From assembly GCF_036850765.1 (NCBI RefSeq), contig NC_089492.1, forward strand, positions 168,328,296 through 168,392,295: a stretch of DNA of 64,000 nt, read 5' to 3'. The notes below the pieces were generated by a model. It saw only the letters and a program-made list of their open reading frames with translations. It was not told the DNA's origin and searched no databases. Shown here piece after piece: positions 11,310 to 23,085 of the stretch. The stretch comes from Saccopteryx bilineata (taxonomy: Eukaryota; Chordata; Mammalia; Chiroptera; Emballonuridae). The position numbers and the translations under genes were made by a program. Each line of letters begins with the position of its first letter. The first letter of the stretch is position 1.

Positions 11310-14300
11310 TTTTTCTGATTTACCTATTTCACTTCGTATCATGTTATCAAGATCCCACCATTTTGCTGTAAATGATCCGATGTCATCATTTCTTATGGCT
11401 GGTATTCCATAGTGTATATATGCCACATCTTCTTTATCCAGTCACCTATTGACGGGCTTTTTGGTTGTTTCCATGTTCTGGCCACTGTGAACAATGCTGC
11501 AATGATTATGGGGCTGCATGTGCCTTTACGTATCAATGTTTCTGAGTTTGGGGGGTATATACCCAGTAGAGGGATTGCTGAGTCATAAGGTAATTCTATT
11601 TTCAGTTTTTTGAGGAAACAACATACTTTCTTCCATAATGGTTGTACTACTTTACATTCTCACCAACAGTGGATGAGGGTTTCTTTTTCTCCACAGCCTC
11701 TCCAACATTTGCTATTACCTGTCTTGATAATAATAGCTAATCTAACAGGTGTGAGGTGGTATTTCATTGCAGTTTTGATTTGCATTTCTCTAATAACTAA
11801 AGAAGATGAGTATTTTTTCATATATCTGTTGGCCATCTGAATTTCTTCCTGGGAGAAGAGTCTGTTCATGTCCTCTTCCCATTTTTTTATTGGATTGTTT
11901 GTTTGTTTGTTGTTGAGTTTTATGAGTTCTTTGTATATTTTGGATATTAGGCCCTTATCTGAGCTGTTGTTTGAAAATATCATTTCCCATTTAGTTGGCT
12001 TTCTGTTTATTTTGTTACCAGTTTCTCTTGCTGAACAAAAACTTCTTAGTCTGATGTAGTCCCATTCATTAATTTTTGCCTTCACTTCTCTTGCCCTTGG
12101 AGTCAAATTCATAAAATGCTCTTTAAAACCCAGGTCCATGAGTTGAGTACCTATGTCTTCTTCTATGTACTTAATTGTTTCATGTCTTATGTTTAGATTT
12201 TGATCCATTTTGAGTTCATTTTAGTACAGGGGGACAAACTGTAGTCCAGTTTCATTCTTTTGCATGTGGCTTCCCAGTTTTCCCAGCACCATTTATTGAA
12301 GAGGCTTCTTTTTCTCCATTGTGTGTTGTTGGCCCCTTTATCAAAAATTATTTGACTATATATATGTGGTTTTATTTCTGGACTTTCTATTCTGTTCCAT
12401 TGGTCTGAGTGTCTATTTTTCTGCCAATACCATGCTGTTTTGTTTGTCGTGACCCTATAATAGAGTTTGAAGTCAGGTATTGTAATGCCCCCAGCTTCAT
12501 TCTTTTTCTTTAGGATTGCTTTGGCTATTCGGGGTTTTTTATATTTCCATATAAATCTGATGATTTTTTGCTCTATTTCTTTAAAAAATGTCATAGGAAT
12601 TTTGATGGGAATTGCATTAAATTTGTATATTGCTTTGGGTAATATGGTCATCTTGATTATATTTATTCTTCCTAGCCAAGAACAAGTATATTCTTCCATC
12701 TCATTATATCTTTTTCAATTTCCCTTAACAATGATTTATAGTTTTCATTATATAAGTCCTTTACATTCTTTGTTATGTTTATTCCTAAGTTTTTTTTGGG
12801 TTTTTTTTGTTTGTTTGTTTGTTTGTTTGTTTTGCTGCAATCATGAAGGGGATTATTCTTTTGAGTTCGTTCTCAATTGTTTCATTGTTGGCATATAGAA
12901 AGGCTATTGACTTCTGTATGTTAATTTTGTATCCTGCGACCTTACTGTATTGGCTTATTGTTTCTAGTAGTCTTTTTGTGGATTCTTTGGGGTTTTCGAT
13001 GTATAGGATCATATCATCTGCCAAAAGTGATACTTTTACTTCTTCTTTTCCAATATGGATGCCTTTTATTTCTTTGTCTTGTCTGATTGCTCTGGCTAGA
13101 ACCTCTAGTACCACATTAAATAAGAGTGGAGAGAGTGGACAACCCTGTCTTGTTCCTGATTTAAGGGGGAAAGCCTTCAGTTTAGTGCCATTTAATATGA
13201 TGTTAGCTGATGGTTTATCATATATGGCCTTTCTATGTTGAGATATTTTCCTTCTATACCCATTCTGTTGAGAGTCTTAAACATAAAATTGTGTTGTATT
13301 TTATCAAAAGCCTTTTCTGCGTCTATTGATAAGATCATGTGGTTTTTGTTCTTTGTTTTGTTGATATGGTGTATTACGTTAACCGTTTTACATATGTTGA
13401 ACCATCCTTGAGATTCTGGGATGAATCCCACTTGATCATGATGTATTATTTTTTTAATATGTTGTTGTATTCGATTTGCTAGTATTTTGTTTAGTATTTT
13501 AGCATCTGTATTCATTAGAGATATTGGTCTGTAGTTTTCTTTTTTTTGTGCCATCCTTGCCTGGTTTTGGTATGAGGGTTATGTTGGCCTCATAAAATGT
13601 GTTTGGAAGTATTGCTTCTTCTTCAACTTTTTGGAAGACTTTCAGTAGAATAGGAACCAAGTCTTCTTTGAATGTTTGATAAAATTTGCTGGTATAGCCA
13701 TCTGGGCCTGGACTTTTATTTTTGGGGAGGTTTTTAATGGTTTTTTCTATTTCTTCTCTACTTATAGGTCTGTTTAGGGATTCTGCTTCTTCTTGATTCA
13801 GTCTAGGAAGGTTGTCTTGTTCTTGGAATTTATCCATTTCTTCTAGGTTGTTGAATTTAGTGGCATAAAGTTTTTCATATAGTATTCTACAATAATTCGT
13901 TGTATATCTACGGTGTCCGTGGTGATTTCTCCTCTTTCATTTTGGATTTTGTTTATATGAGTTCTTTCTCTTTTTTCCTTGGTAAATCTTGCCAAGGGTT
14001 TGTCAATTTTGTTGATCTTTTCAAAGAACCAGCTCCTTGTTCTTTTAATTTTTTTCTATAGTTTTTCTGTTCTCTATTTCATTTATTTCTGCTCTGATTT
14101 TTATTATCTCCTTTCTTTGGCTGCTTTTGGGTTGTCTTTGTTCTTCTTTTTCTAGTTCCTTAAGGTGTGAAGTTAAGTGGTTCACTTGGGCTCTCTCTTG
14201 TTTGTTCATATATGCCTGAAGTGATATGAACTTCCTTCTTATCACTGCTATCACTGTTTTTGCTGCATCCCATAGATTCTGATATGTCGTACTGTCATTT

Positions 14301-15134
14301 TCATTTGTCTGTATATATCTTTTGATCTCTGCACTTATTTCTTCTTTGACCCATTCATTTTTTAAAAGTATGTTGTTTAGTTTCCACATTTTTGTGAGAT
14401 TTTATTCCTCTTTTTTGCAGTTGAACTCTAGTTTTGAGGTTTTATGATAAAAAAAATATGCTTGGTACAACTTTGATTTTTCTGAATTTGCTGATGTTGT
14501 TTTTGTGGCCCAACATATGGTCAATTCTTGAGAATGTTCCGTGTACACTGGAAAAAAAAAGTATACTCAGTCACTTTGGGATGAAATGTCCTGTAGATGT
14601 CTATCATATCCAGGTGCTCTAGTGTTTTGTTTAAGGCCACTATATCTTTGTTGATTCTCTGTTTGGATGACGGATCTAGAGCCATCAGAGGTGTATTGAG
14701 GTCTCCAAGTATGATTGTATTTTTGTCAGTTTTTGTTTTAAGGTCAATAAGTAGCTATCTTATATTTTGGTGCTCCTTGGTTTGGTGCATATATGTTAAG
14801 AATTGTTATGTCTTCTTGATTCAGTGTCCCCTTAGCCATTATGAAATGGCCATTTTTGTCTCTGAGTACTTTTGCTGTCTTGTAGTCAGCATTATTAGAT
14901 ATGAGTATTGCTACACCTGCTTTTTTTTTGGATGTTATTTGCTTGGACTATTGTTTTCCAGCCTTTCACTTTGAATTTGTTTTTATCCTTGTTACTTAGA
15001 TGAGTTTTCTGTAGGCAGCATACAGTTGGATTTTCTTTTTTAATTCATTCTGCTACTCTGTTCCTTTTTATTGGTGAGTTTAATCCATTTACATTTAGTG
15101 TAATTATTAACACTTGTGAGTTCCCTATTGCCAT
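11310..15134 (-). pseudogene. L1-C ORF2, multiply broken
   Basis: On the minus strand ORF2 starts at atggcaat (15134 downward) with [12 protein letters not shown]. Endonuclease and reverse-transcriptase blocks survive in separate frames: 13499-13837 ([15 protein letters not shown]), 13192-13554 ([14 protein letters not shown]), 12785-13114 (the catalytic box reads [10 protein letters not shown]), 12193-12699 and 11660-12208. The C-terminal [15 protein letters not shown] is at the end of the last frame. At least four frame changes separate these pieces, so no working enzyme is encoded. Confidence 0.87.
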
Positions 15135-15429
15135 TTTATGTCTTGTTTTTGGTTAGTTTTGTGTCTTGTTTGATCCTTCTCTTTCGTTTCTCTATCTCTT
15201 GTTTTTATTTGGTTGTATTCCATACATCTTTCCTCTGTTGCTATCTTTTTTATCTCATGTGCTTCGGTGGTGGTTTTTTCAATGGTGGTTACCTTTAAGT
15301 AATGAAAAGGGTTCCTACCCTGTTCATTGTAGCACACTGTTTTGTGAGTACTTTTGCACTCCATCGTCCTTTGCTACTGTTAATCTCCATCCTGTCTCCC
15401 CCTTTCTTTTTGTTGTTGTCACAGTTTAA

Positions 15430-16034
15430 ATTTGGTTTTATTTTGTTCTTCTTGGAGCTTTTACTGGTGGCTTTCTTTTTTTTGTTTTGTTTTTTGTATC
15501 TGATTGGAGAACCCCCTTTAGTAATTCCTGGAGTGGGGGTTTTCTGATGATAAATTCCCTCATCTTTTCTGTATCTGTGAATTTTCTGTATCTGTGAATG
15601 TTTTTATTTCTCCTTCATATTTGAAGGATAGCTTTGATGGGTATAGTATTCGTGGCTGAAAGTTCCTCTCTTTCAGGACTTTAAATATTGGGGTCCACTC
15701 TCTTCTAGCTTGTAGAGTTTCTGCTGAGAAATCTGATGATAATCTAATAGGCCTTCTATTTCACTAATCCTCTCTTCTATCTGACCTGTTCTATTAGCTA
15801 AGCTTGTTACCTCGTTTTCAGCTCATGAATTGAGTTTTTCATCTCTGTTTGATTTGTTTTTATACTTTCAATTTCCTTGGAAATATATTCTTTGTGTTTA
15901 CTGAGTTGTTTTCTGAGCTCCCTAAATTGCCTTTCTGTGTTTTCTTGTATATCTCGGAGGATTTTTAGGATTTCTATCTTGAATTCTCTGTCATTTAGCT
16001 CCAAGGTTTCCAATATATTAAATTTTTTCTCCAT
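15430..16034 (-). pseudogene. L1-C ORF1, internally deleted
   Basis: The first frame (15807-16034) begins MEKKFNILETLELND and runs through a coiled-coil-like stretch ending in SIHELKTR. After a frame change the sequence reads GQIEERISEIE and then jumps straight to the C-terminal region around 15750 (on the DNA, the part preceding gatttctcagcagaaactc). Compared with L1-A, about 360 bp covering the RNA-recognition domain are missing. The product could not bind RNA in the usual way. Confidence 0.75.
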
Positions 16035-17449
16035 AGATTTTTTCTCATCTAGCTCTGTTACCTCTCTTTGTATCCATGATATTCGATTTTCTCTTCCTCA
16101 ATGGCATCTGAGGGTGGTTTTGTTGATAGTATTAATGAGATTTTTAAAGAATAAAATGTTAAAAAAATTAAAAATCGAAAAGAATTGTTTTTTTTTAAAA
16201 AAAATAATGAAATAAAGAAAAATAAAATAAATTAGAAATTTAAAAAAAGGAAATTATTCCCCCCCTCCTTTTTTCCTCTCCTCTCCTCTCCCCTCTTTCT
16301 TGAGAAAATCTTGTGGTGAACTGTGAATTATAACAAACAATGCCTGTAATGGAGGGCCTGAATTGGGGAAAAGTAATAAAGGGGCAAAAAAAAAAAAAAG
16401 AAAAGAAAAAAGAAGGGGGTATATACCCACAAAAAGGAAAAATAAGGAAATAATTTGGGTCAAGAATAAAATGATTTGCTTTTAGGTGTTGGTTGACTAA
16501 GAGTTATGATGAGAGGAATAAGAGGGAAACAGGAAATGGGGGGGACAAATTAAAAAATTACTATTGTATTTAGTGGAACAAGAACTAGATAAAATGGAGA
16601 GCCAGGGATGGGAGTACTGCTAGTGAGTTAAAAAGGTGAAGTAAAACCCCCCCAAAATGCCACAAAGATAAGTTTGAGTCCCAGATAAGATAATTTGTTT
16701 GTTATTGAGATTTGAATGACAGGAGATGTAAAGGATAAAGGAAGAAACTAATATAGAGGAAGAAAACAAAGAGAGAGAGAAGAAAGAGGGAACCACTAAA
16801 AGAAGAAAAAAGAAAAAAGGAGAGAGAGAGAGAGTTAAGTGTTTTGGAGTGCAACCCTCATAGAGAGAAAGGAAGAGGAAAGAAAAGATAATGGGAGATG
16901 TAACACTTATGGGTAGTGTAGTTCAAGGAGAGGAAAGAGTAAGACCGGCAGAGAGTTAATTGACCAATTTGGAGGAGGAAAAAAAATATCAAGAATGAAG
17001 ATAAGAGAAACAAACAAACAAATATAATAAAATGGGATAGGTTATAAAGTCTGCGGATTATTCTTGATTTTGAGAGGTTATCTTCTTGCTTTTTCTTTTC
17101 TCTCCCTCTTCCTGGTCAGTGACTCTGTACCCGGGTTCTGCCCCTTTGGCATGCTCAGGTAGAGGTTTGCAGTTGATAAGTCTCTATGGCGACGTCATGT
17201 ATTGTGCTTTAGTCTCGTTGGCGGTCGAGGCACATTAGCATTTATAGGCTCCGACAGTGAGAGAGTTTCTATTCCTGGAGCCTTTCTCCTAGTCTTTCCT
17301 TCCTCAATTAGTAGCCTGATAATCCAGCTATGGGGTTGCTGCTGCCTCTGCCTGGGTAGTAGAGGCTCAAAGATCTGGCAACTTCCACTCTATTCCTACT
17401 CAGCACAGGGCTCTGGGTAAGGCTCAGTCAGTCAGAGCTTCTAGCATAA

Positions 17450-18090
17450 TCAGGCGGGGCTTCCACCCACTCAAAGACCTCTGGTTCTGCCACTCTGTCT
17501 GGTAACATGGGCGGGCGCCCACTTCTGGGGCGCTTGGAGGAAACTCTCGCTCACTATCTGTGCGAGCAGACCAGGATATCAGGCCAGCAGTCTCACACTC
17601 TGAGTGAAACTCCCAACCGCATGGAAAATTTCCAGCCTTGGAATTGGCTCTCGCTCCGTCCCCGTGTGCGGCTTTTGCAAGGCACTGGGGCGGCCCGAGT
17701 TTCCGCTTTTGGCCCACACAAAGGCCCCTAACTCTGCTCCTCTGTGGGATAACATAGGCGCACACTGCTGAGGCACTCGGAGGAACCTCTCGCTCACTAT
17801 CTGCGCATGCAGACCAGGATATCAGGCTAACCGCCACACCCTCTGAGTGAAACCCCCGCCAGCAGGGAAAAGTTCCAGTGTTGGTATTGGCTCTCGCTCC
17901 GTCCCCGTGCGCAGCTTTTGTGAGGCACTGGGGCTGCCCGAGATTCCGCTTTCGGCCCACACAAAGGCCTCTGACTCTGCCTCTCTGTGGGGATAACATG
18001 GGAAGCCCACTCCCGGGGCTTTGGAAGGAATCTCTCGCCCACTATCTGTACGCACCAACCAGGGGATCGGGGAAAATGGCTGCCCCACTT
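17450..18090 (-). repeat. Tandem 243-245-bp monomers in L1-C 5' UTR, about 2.5 copies
   Basis: The phrase ctctcgctcactatctg starts at 17544 and 17787, and a variant (ctctcgcccactatctg) starts at 18032, giving periods of 243 and 245 bp. The phrases 'ggctctcgctccgtccccgt' and 'ggcccacacaaaggcc' recur at the same spacing. Tandem promoter monomers in L1 5' UTRs are well known in mouse (A, Tf, Gf families). These are not recognisably related to those. Confidence 0.85.
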
Positions 18091-18490
18091 GTCATTCTTT
18101 GTCTGGGTTTGGCGCAAGTGTTAGCTTGTATTGCCCGGGTTGCCACAGGAACAGTTTTTCCTCGGTTTGGATCTCCGTGCCACAGCCTGGTTAGGCCATT
18201 TTTGCCACGGCCTGGATCTATTCACCCCCTTTGCCTGCCTCAGTTTCTATATTCTCAGTTCCTAGTGAAAGCCGCCCTCTTTAGGTTAGTGAGGAAGGCG
18301 GAGCATTTCTTACTTTCTATTTCCTTCGGGGTTTGGTTATATATTTAGCCAATTTTTCGCTTGACCATACCTTCGGGTGTATTGCGAAACATCTGGAGGC
18401 TCCAAGGATAGGTTTTTCTGTTTCTTATTGAAGATCTTGTTGAGTTTTTGGGGAGATTTATCGGTATCTCTTCCTACCCCACCATTACTC

Positions 18491-18498
18491 TGACGTCA
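18491..18498. promoter_or_regulatory. CRE palindrome at the 5' end of L1-C
   Basis: tgacgtca is a perfect cAMP-response element 7 to 14 bases from the 5' end of the antisense element. The other L1s here carry a YY1-like aagatggc at the corresponding place. Function is inferred from the motif and its position. Confidence 0.6.
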
Positions 18499-18716
18499 TC
18501 TGCCTATTTATTCATTTTAGAAAAGAGAGAGAGGGAGAGAGAGAGAAAAGAGAGAGAGAGACACAGAGAGAGCAAAGGAAGGAGGAGCAGGAAGCATCAA
18601 CTCCCATATGTGCCTTGACCAGGCAAACCCAGGTTTTCGAACCGGTGACCTCAGCATTTCCAGGTTGACACTTTATCCACTGCGCCACCACAAGTTAGGC
18701 CTGAAACAATAAATTA

Positions 18717-19463
18717 CATAGAAGAAAACATCAGTACTGAACTCATGGACCTTGACCATAAAGAGCATTTTATGAATTTGACTCCAAAGGCAAGGGAAGT
18801 GAAGGCAAAGATAAATGAATGGGACCACATCAGACTAAGAAGCTTTTACACAGCAAAAGAAACTTACAACAAAACAGACAGCCAACTAAATGAGAGATAT
18901 TTTTAAACAACAGCACAGATAAGGGCTTAATATCCAAAATATACAAAGAAGTCACAAAATTCAACAACAAGCAAGCAAACAGTCCATTAAAAAAATGGGA
19001 AGAGGACACGAACAGTCACTTCTCCCAGGAAGAAATACAAATGGCCAATAGATATATGAAAAGATGCTCATCTTCAGTAGCTATTACAGAAATGCAAATC
19101 AAAACTACATTGAGATACCACCTCACACCTGTTAATTAGCTATTATTAACAAGACAGATAATAGCAAGTGTTGGAGAAGCTGTGGAGAGAAAGGAACCCT
19201 CATTCACTGTTGGTGGGAATGTAAAGTAGTACAACCATTATGGAAGAAAGTGTGGTGATTCCTCAAAAAATTAAAATTAAGAATAGAACTACCATATGAC
19301 CCAGCAATCCTTCTACTGAGCATATACCCCCCCAAACTAAAAAACATTGGTATGTAAAGACACATGGAGCCCCATGTTCATCTCAGCATTGTTCACAGAC
19401 ACCAATACATGGAAACAACCAAAAAGCCCTTCAACAGATGTTTGGATAAAGAAGATGTGGTAC
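18717..19463 (+). pseudogene. L1-A ORF2 remnant, C-terminal portion
   Basis: L1-A resumes after the SINE/L1-C insertion. The translation shows the region following TIN(Y)IEENIS-type sequence, then [21 protein letters not shown] with interruptions, and the C-terminal cysteine-rich zone near 19170-19220. Stops are frequent. It is interrupted at 19464 by L1-D. Confidence 0.8.
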
Positions 19464-19954
19464 ACAATAGCGAAGATCTGGAAACAGCCCAGTGTCCATC
19501 AGAAGATGAGTGGATTAAAAAGCTTTGGTACATATATACTATGGAATACTACTCAGCCATAAGAAATGATGACATCGGATTATTTACAATAACATGGATG
19601 GACCTTGATAACATTATACGGAGTGAAATAGGTAAATCAGAAAAAAACTAAGAACTATATGAATCCATACATAGATGGGACATAAAAATGAGACTCAGAG
19701 ACATGGACAAGAATGTGATGGCAATGGGGGTGGGGGGTGGGGGAGGGTGGATGGGGCGAGGAAGGAGAGAGGGGTTGGGTGAGGGGAGGGGCTCAAAGAA
19801 AACCAGATAGAAGGTAACAGAAGACAATTTGACTTTGGGGGAGGGGTATACAGCACAATCAAATGTCAAAATAATCTGGAGATGTTTTCTCTCAACATAT
19901 GTACCCTGATTTATCAATGTCACTGCATTAAATTTAATAAATAAATTTAAAAAA
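19464..19954 (+). mobile_element. L1-D: 5'-truncated young LINE-1 (about 490 bp)
   Basis: Only the last part of ORF2 (IAKIWKQP to the end; frame to 19651) and the G-rich 3' UTR are present, ending in aataaataaatttaaaaaa. The short duplication aagatg(tgg)tac brackets it (about 19452 and 19955). It belongs to the L1-B/H subfamily by its 3' UTR and sits in the end of L1-A ORF2. Confidence 0.85.
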
Positions 19955-20372
19955 AAGATGTACATATATACTATGGAATACTACTCAGTCATAAGAAATG
20001 ATGACATAGGATCATTTGCAACAACATGGATGAATCTTGATAACATTATATTGAGTGAAATAAGTAAATCAGAAAAAACTAAGAACTGTATGATTCCATA
20101 CATAGGTGGGACACAAAATTCAGACTCATGGACATGAGCAAGAGTGCATTGATTACCAGGCAGAGTTGAAGGGAGGAGAGGGATAGGGCAGGAGGAGGGG
20201 AGAGGCATAAAGAAAACCAAATAAAAGGTGACAGACAATTTATCTTTGGATGGATATTTATCTTATGTGATGGATATACAACATAATCAAATGTCAAAAT
20301 TATCTGGTGATGTTTTCTCTGAATCTATGTACTCTAATTAATCAATGTCACCCTGTTAAAATTAACTGTCTA

Positions 20373-20725
20373 GGCCCTGGCTGGTTGGCTCAGTGGTAGA
20401 GCGTTGGCCTGGTGTGCGGAAGTCCCAGGTTCGATTCACATAGGAGAACTACCCATCTGCTATTCCATCCCTCCCCCTCTTCTTCCTCTCTGTCCCTCTC
20501 TTCCCCTCCCACAGCCAAGGCTCCATTGGAGCAAAGTTGGCCCGGGCGCTGAGGATGGCTCCATGGCCTCTGCCTCAGGCGCTAGAGTGGCTGTGGTCTC
20601 AACAGAGCGATGCCCCAGATGGGCAGAGCATCGCCCCCTAGTGGGCGTGCCAGGTGGATCCCGATCGGGTGCATGCGGGAGTCTGTCTGACTGCCTCCCG
20701 GTTTCCAGCTTCAGAAAAAAAAAAT
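20373..20725 (+). mobile_element. tRNA-derived SINE (RHIN-like) at the 3' end of L1-A
   Basis: It has the same type of head (ggctcagtggtagagcg) and B box (ggttcgattc) as the copy at 1638, with a short deletion just after the B box. A short duplication tgtcta at 20367-20372 and 20726-20731 may be the target site. It was inserted just beyond the tail of L1-A. Confidence 0.88.
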
Positions 20726-20829
20726 TGTCTAAATAATTTTTTTTAAAAGGTGAGGCTTGTATCAATATATATTTAAAACACATGCATACCTAGTACCTTC
20801 CCTTCCTCCGAACTCTCTTCTCTCCCTCT

Positions 20830-21605
20830 TTCTCATAAACTCAATCAGAAGAAACAATTCAACTGAAGAATGGAGAGAAGATTTTAACAGATGCTTCACA
20901 AAAGAAGATGTGTGAAAGAATAGTAAGCATGTGAAAAGTTCAACATTGCTAGTCATCAGTAAAATGAAAATTAAAACTGCAGTGAGAAAATACTACAATG
21001 GCTAAGTGAAAAAAGATTGATAATACCAAGTGTTGAAGAGAATGTGAAGCAACTGGAACTCTCCTATGTTGCTGGTGGAATTACAAAAACAGTATAGCCC
21101 CTTTGTGTAACAGGATGGCAATATCTGATAATGTTAAATATATATTTGGTGTTAAATAATGTTAAATAATATGACTTAATCATTTCACATTTATGTATTT
21201 ACCCAAGAAAAGTGAAGGCCTATGTCTGCACAAAGACATGGACATGGATATTCAGAAGGCATTATTCTTAATACCCTGAATTAAAAACATTCTAGTTGGC
21301 AGTTAAAAGGAATGAAATATTAATATATGTAACAACATGGGTAAATTTCAAAAACTTTATGCTAAATGAAAGTCAGTGGACTCTCTGAATCCATTTATAT
21401 GAAATTCTAAAGAAAGAATTCTAAAAAACAAGCAGATTAGTGTTTTCTGTGGCTGTCACCAAAGAGAGATCACCAAGAAAGATGTAGGAAAAAACCTTTT
21501 TTAAGGATTAGGACACTGTTTTATATGTGGTTTTGGTGGTGGTTACAGAGTTAATCAAAATTCATCAAACTATACACTTAAAAGGGGTGAATTTTATTAA
21601 ATGTA
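20830..21605 (+). mobile_element. Ancient L1 3' end (mammal-wide type)
   Basis: This is a decayed sense L1: 'ggagagaagattttaacagatgc' (given only in part here), the 'gagataccac'-equivalent near 20980, 'gctggtgga' near 21070, and a 3' UTR ending in acttaaaaggggtgaatttt. It is much more diverged than the bat-specific L1s. No frame survives. Confidence 0.75.
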
Positions 21606-22255
21606 AATAGTGCCTTGAAGGAAATAAACCCAAGGCTGATTAAGTATCTTTCAGCTTGTTGCCCCAGTGCTTCAGTGCTGCTGGTCTTGGGTCTGCCTAG
21701 TAGACCTCCTTATTTGGAAATAAGTCCTTGAAAGTTTGCTTTCTTTCTCTTACCTTAGAGCTGTGGATCCAGCTTAACACTGGCCAATTGCCAGTTGGCA
21801 TCACAGTGTGTCCCAGACAGAGGCTGATGGAAAGAAGCTTGTGTTTCTGTCATTACCATACAATACTTCATTGTGTTGTCTACTAGGTCATGGTTGTTAT
21901 CTACTTGAAAAAAGACACAGAATAATAATGAGCTGACTGTTATTGGCTTGCAAATAATCTATAATGGGCAAAGTGGGACAGAAACAGCTTTTTTTGTGGT
22001 TAAGGAGGTTGCAGTCACTCTTTAAAATGTAGGCCAAAAATCATTTATAATGCATAGACTCCCACTCAGAACATTAGAAGTATCTCTTCTTCTCTGCCAT
22101 GTGTTTGAATACTGTGGCTTTTTACCCCGGACCAGCAAAAAAGCACCTAGCATCTTCCTGCTGCACCTCCAGCCAGTGTGTGACTGAGAGGGCAGATGTG
22201 AAGACAGTACTCAGGTAGCAACAAGGCCTTTGTACAAACCCTTTAAGGATTTCAA
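21606..22255. other. Unique intronic sequence
   Basis: No repeat, exon or RNA gene was recognised. It is presumed to be NPAS2 intron. Confidence 0.6.
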
Positions 22256-22259
22256 GTCC

Positions 22260-23085
22260 TCCCCATAACCCAAGAACAAGAATGAGAGGAAATTTAGGAA
22301 AAGGAAGAGACCCTTTGATGAGCTTTGAAGAATTGCCTCAGTTTTATTACAGAACAGCCCACACTGAGCAAAAGATACCTTATAAGGGGGTGTATGGCAG
22401 TAGCCACAGCCACCATCATAGCCGCCTGGCCCATGCAGGTTTGCATTTGATTCCGACAGACAATAATGAAACAACGGAGCCAAGAACTGGTGGGCCATTA
22501 CCTATAATCCTAGTATGCACCCAGCAGGCAAGAAATACACACAGTGGGAAGACACTTCCCTTTCCATTCAGGGCTCCCAAAGCCACTGACTCATCCAAGT
22601 ATTCCTAGAATCAAAGGTTTCTACCTCACCAGCCTTATTCACCTCTGTTTCCATCTCCACTCTGCACAAACTGGCTTTTCCTTCAGCATTCTGCCATATT
22701 GGCTGCTTCTCTTCTCCACGTGTCCTTTCTGTGCTCTCCTTCAGCACGGGCTCCTCTGCCCCATTTTATAGTGTAGAAATAAAAACCTTTAATCCAATAT
22801 ACAAACAAAGAAGTCTCTGATACAAAGTCACTTATCTAAGGCATAATGGGATTCCTCATGAGAGTGTATCACCCCACATCATGCAACAGTCAAGGGTGTG
22901 GGGAAAAGCTTAGTTTTGAAAAGATCTTAGTATTAAAAGGGTAGGAAAGGCTTAGTGTTACAACTAAGCCTTAGGCTATAACAACTTGCCTGCTTACAGC
23001 CTTTCCCCCACACCCAAAGCAAACTATAAGCGAGCAAACATATATATCATATTTACACACTTATTTGACCAAAAGGGGGTGTGTT
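22260..23085 (-). mobile_element. LTR of an unnamed endogenous retrovirus family, antisense copy
   Basis: On the minus strand there is a TATA-like cactataaaatgggg (near 22770) and a polyadenylation signal aataaa (complement of 22343-22348). The stretch 22780-23075 matches 29940-30240 in inverted orientation, including atatgtttgctcgcttatag. The boundaries are approximate. No internal retroviral sequence is attached. Confidence 0.65.

Larger units (their letters stand above)
11016..18504 (-). mobile_element. L1-C: complete antisense LINE-1 with long tandem-repeat 5' UTR
   Basis: This is a 7.5-kb element on the minus strand, flanked by 15-bp duplications tatttattcatttta at 11001-11015 and 18505-18519. 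On the minus strand the order is 5' UTR (18504-16035, about 2.5 kb), ORF1 (16034 to about 15430, internally deleted), spacer, ORF2 (15134 to about 11310, broken), and a G-rich 3' UTR whose tail appears as the T-rich stretch after 11015. Its 3' end matches that of L1-E (31841-33911), so the two belong to one subfamily, distinct from L1-B/H. Confidence 0.9.
16035..18504 (-). promoter_or_regulatory. L1-C 5' UTR (promoter region)
   Basis: About 2.5 kb lie upstream of ORF1 on the minus strand. The ORF1-proximal part (16140-17080) is A- and GA-rich with little unique character. The distal part (17450-18100) holds tandem monomers of about 244 bp rich in CpG, and the extreme 5' end carries a CRE palindrome. 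No coding sequence is supported; the open frames seen across the monomers are by-products of the repeat. Confidence 0.75.
10979..18700 (-). mobile_element. tRNA-derived SINE in antisense, split by L1-C
   Basis: The SINE head is at 18521-18700. Read on the minus strand it starts gcctaacttgtggtggcgca, has a B box near 18637 (ggttcgaaaac) and ends in a GA/TC-rich tract. Its A-rich tail lies on the other side of L1-C (10979-11015). The outer duplications ctgaaacaataaatta are at 10963-10978 and 18701-18716. L1-C therefore jumped into the tail of this SINE, which had already jumped into L1-A. Confidence 0.85.
1..20366 (+). mobile_element. L1-A: old LINE-1, fragmented by nested insertions, 5' end outside window
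   Basis: This is one old sense-oriented L1 whose pieces can be followed in order through all later insertions. They are the ORF1 remnant (1 to about 808), the start of ORF2 (1475-4319), ORF2 continued (10312-10978), ORF2 continued (18717-19463), and the ORF2 end plus 3' UTR (19964 to about 20366). The 3' UTR has the purine-rich stretch and the ending typical of the other L1s here. Numerous stops and frameshifts, together with the many insertions it has received, make it one of the older L1s in the window. Its 5' UTR lies upstream of the window. Confidence 0.85.

Noticed and set aside
17424..17999. 191-codon frame with internal repeats
   Set aside because: The apparent protein repeat simply reflects the 244-bp promoter monomers of L1-C.
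17544..18048. Regularly spaced repeats as a CRISPR array
   Set aside because: The units are about 244 bp, imperfect and contiguous, in a mammalian L1 promoter.
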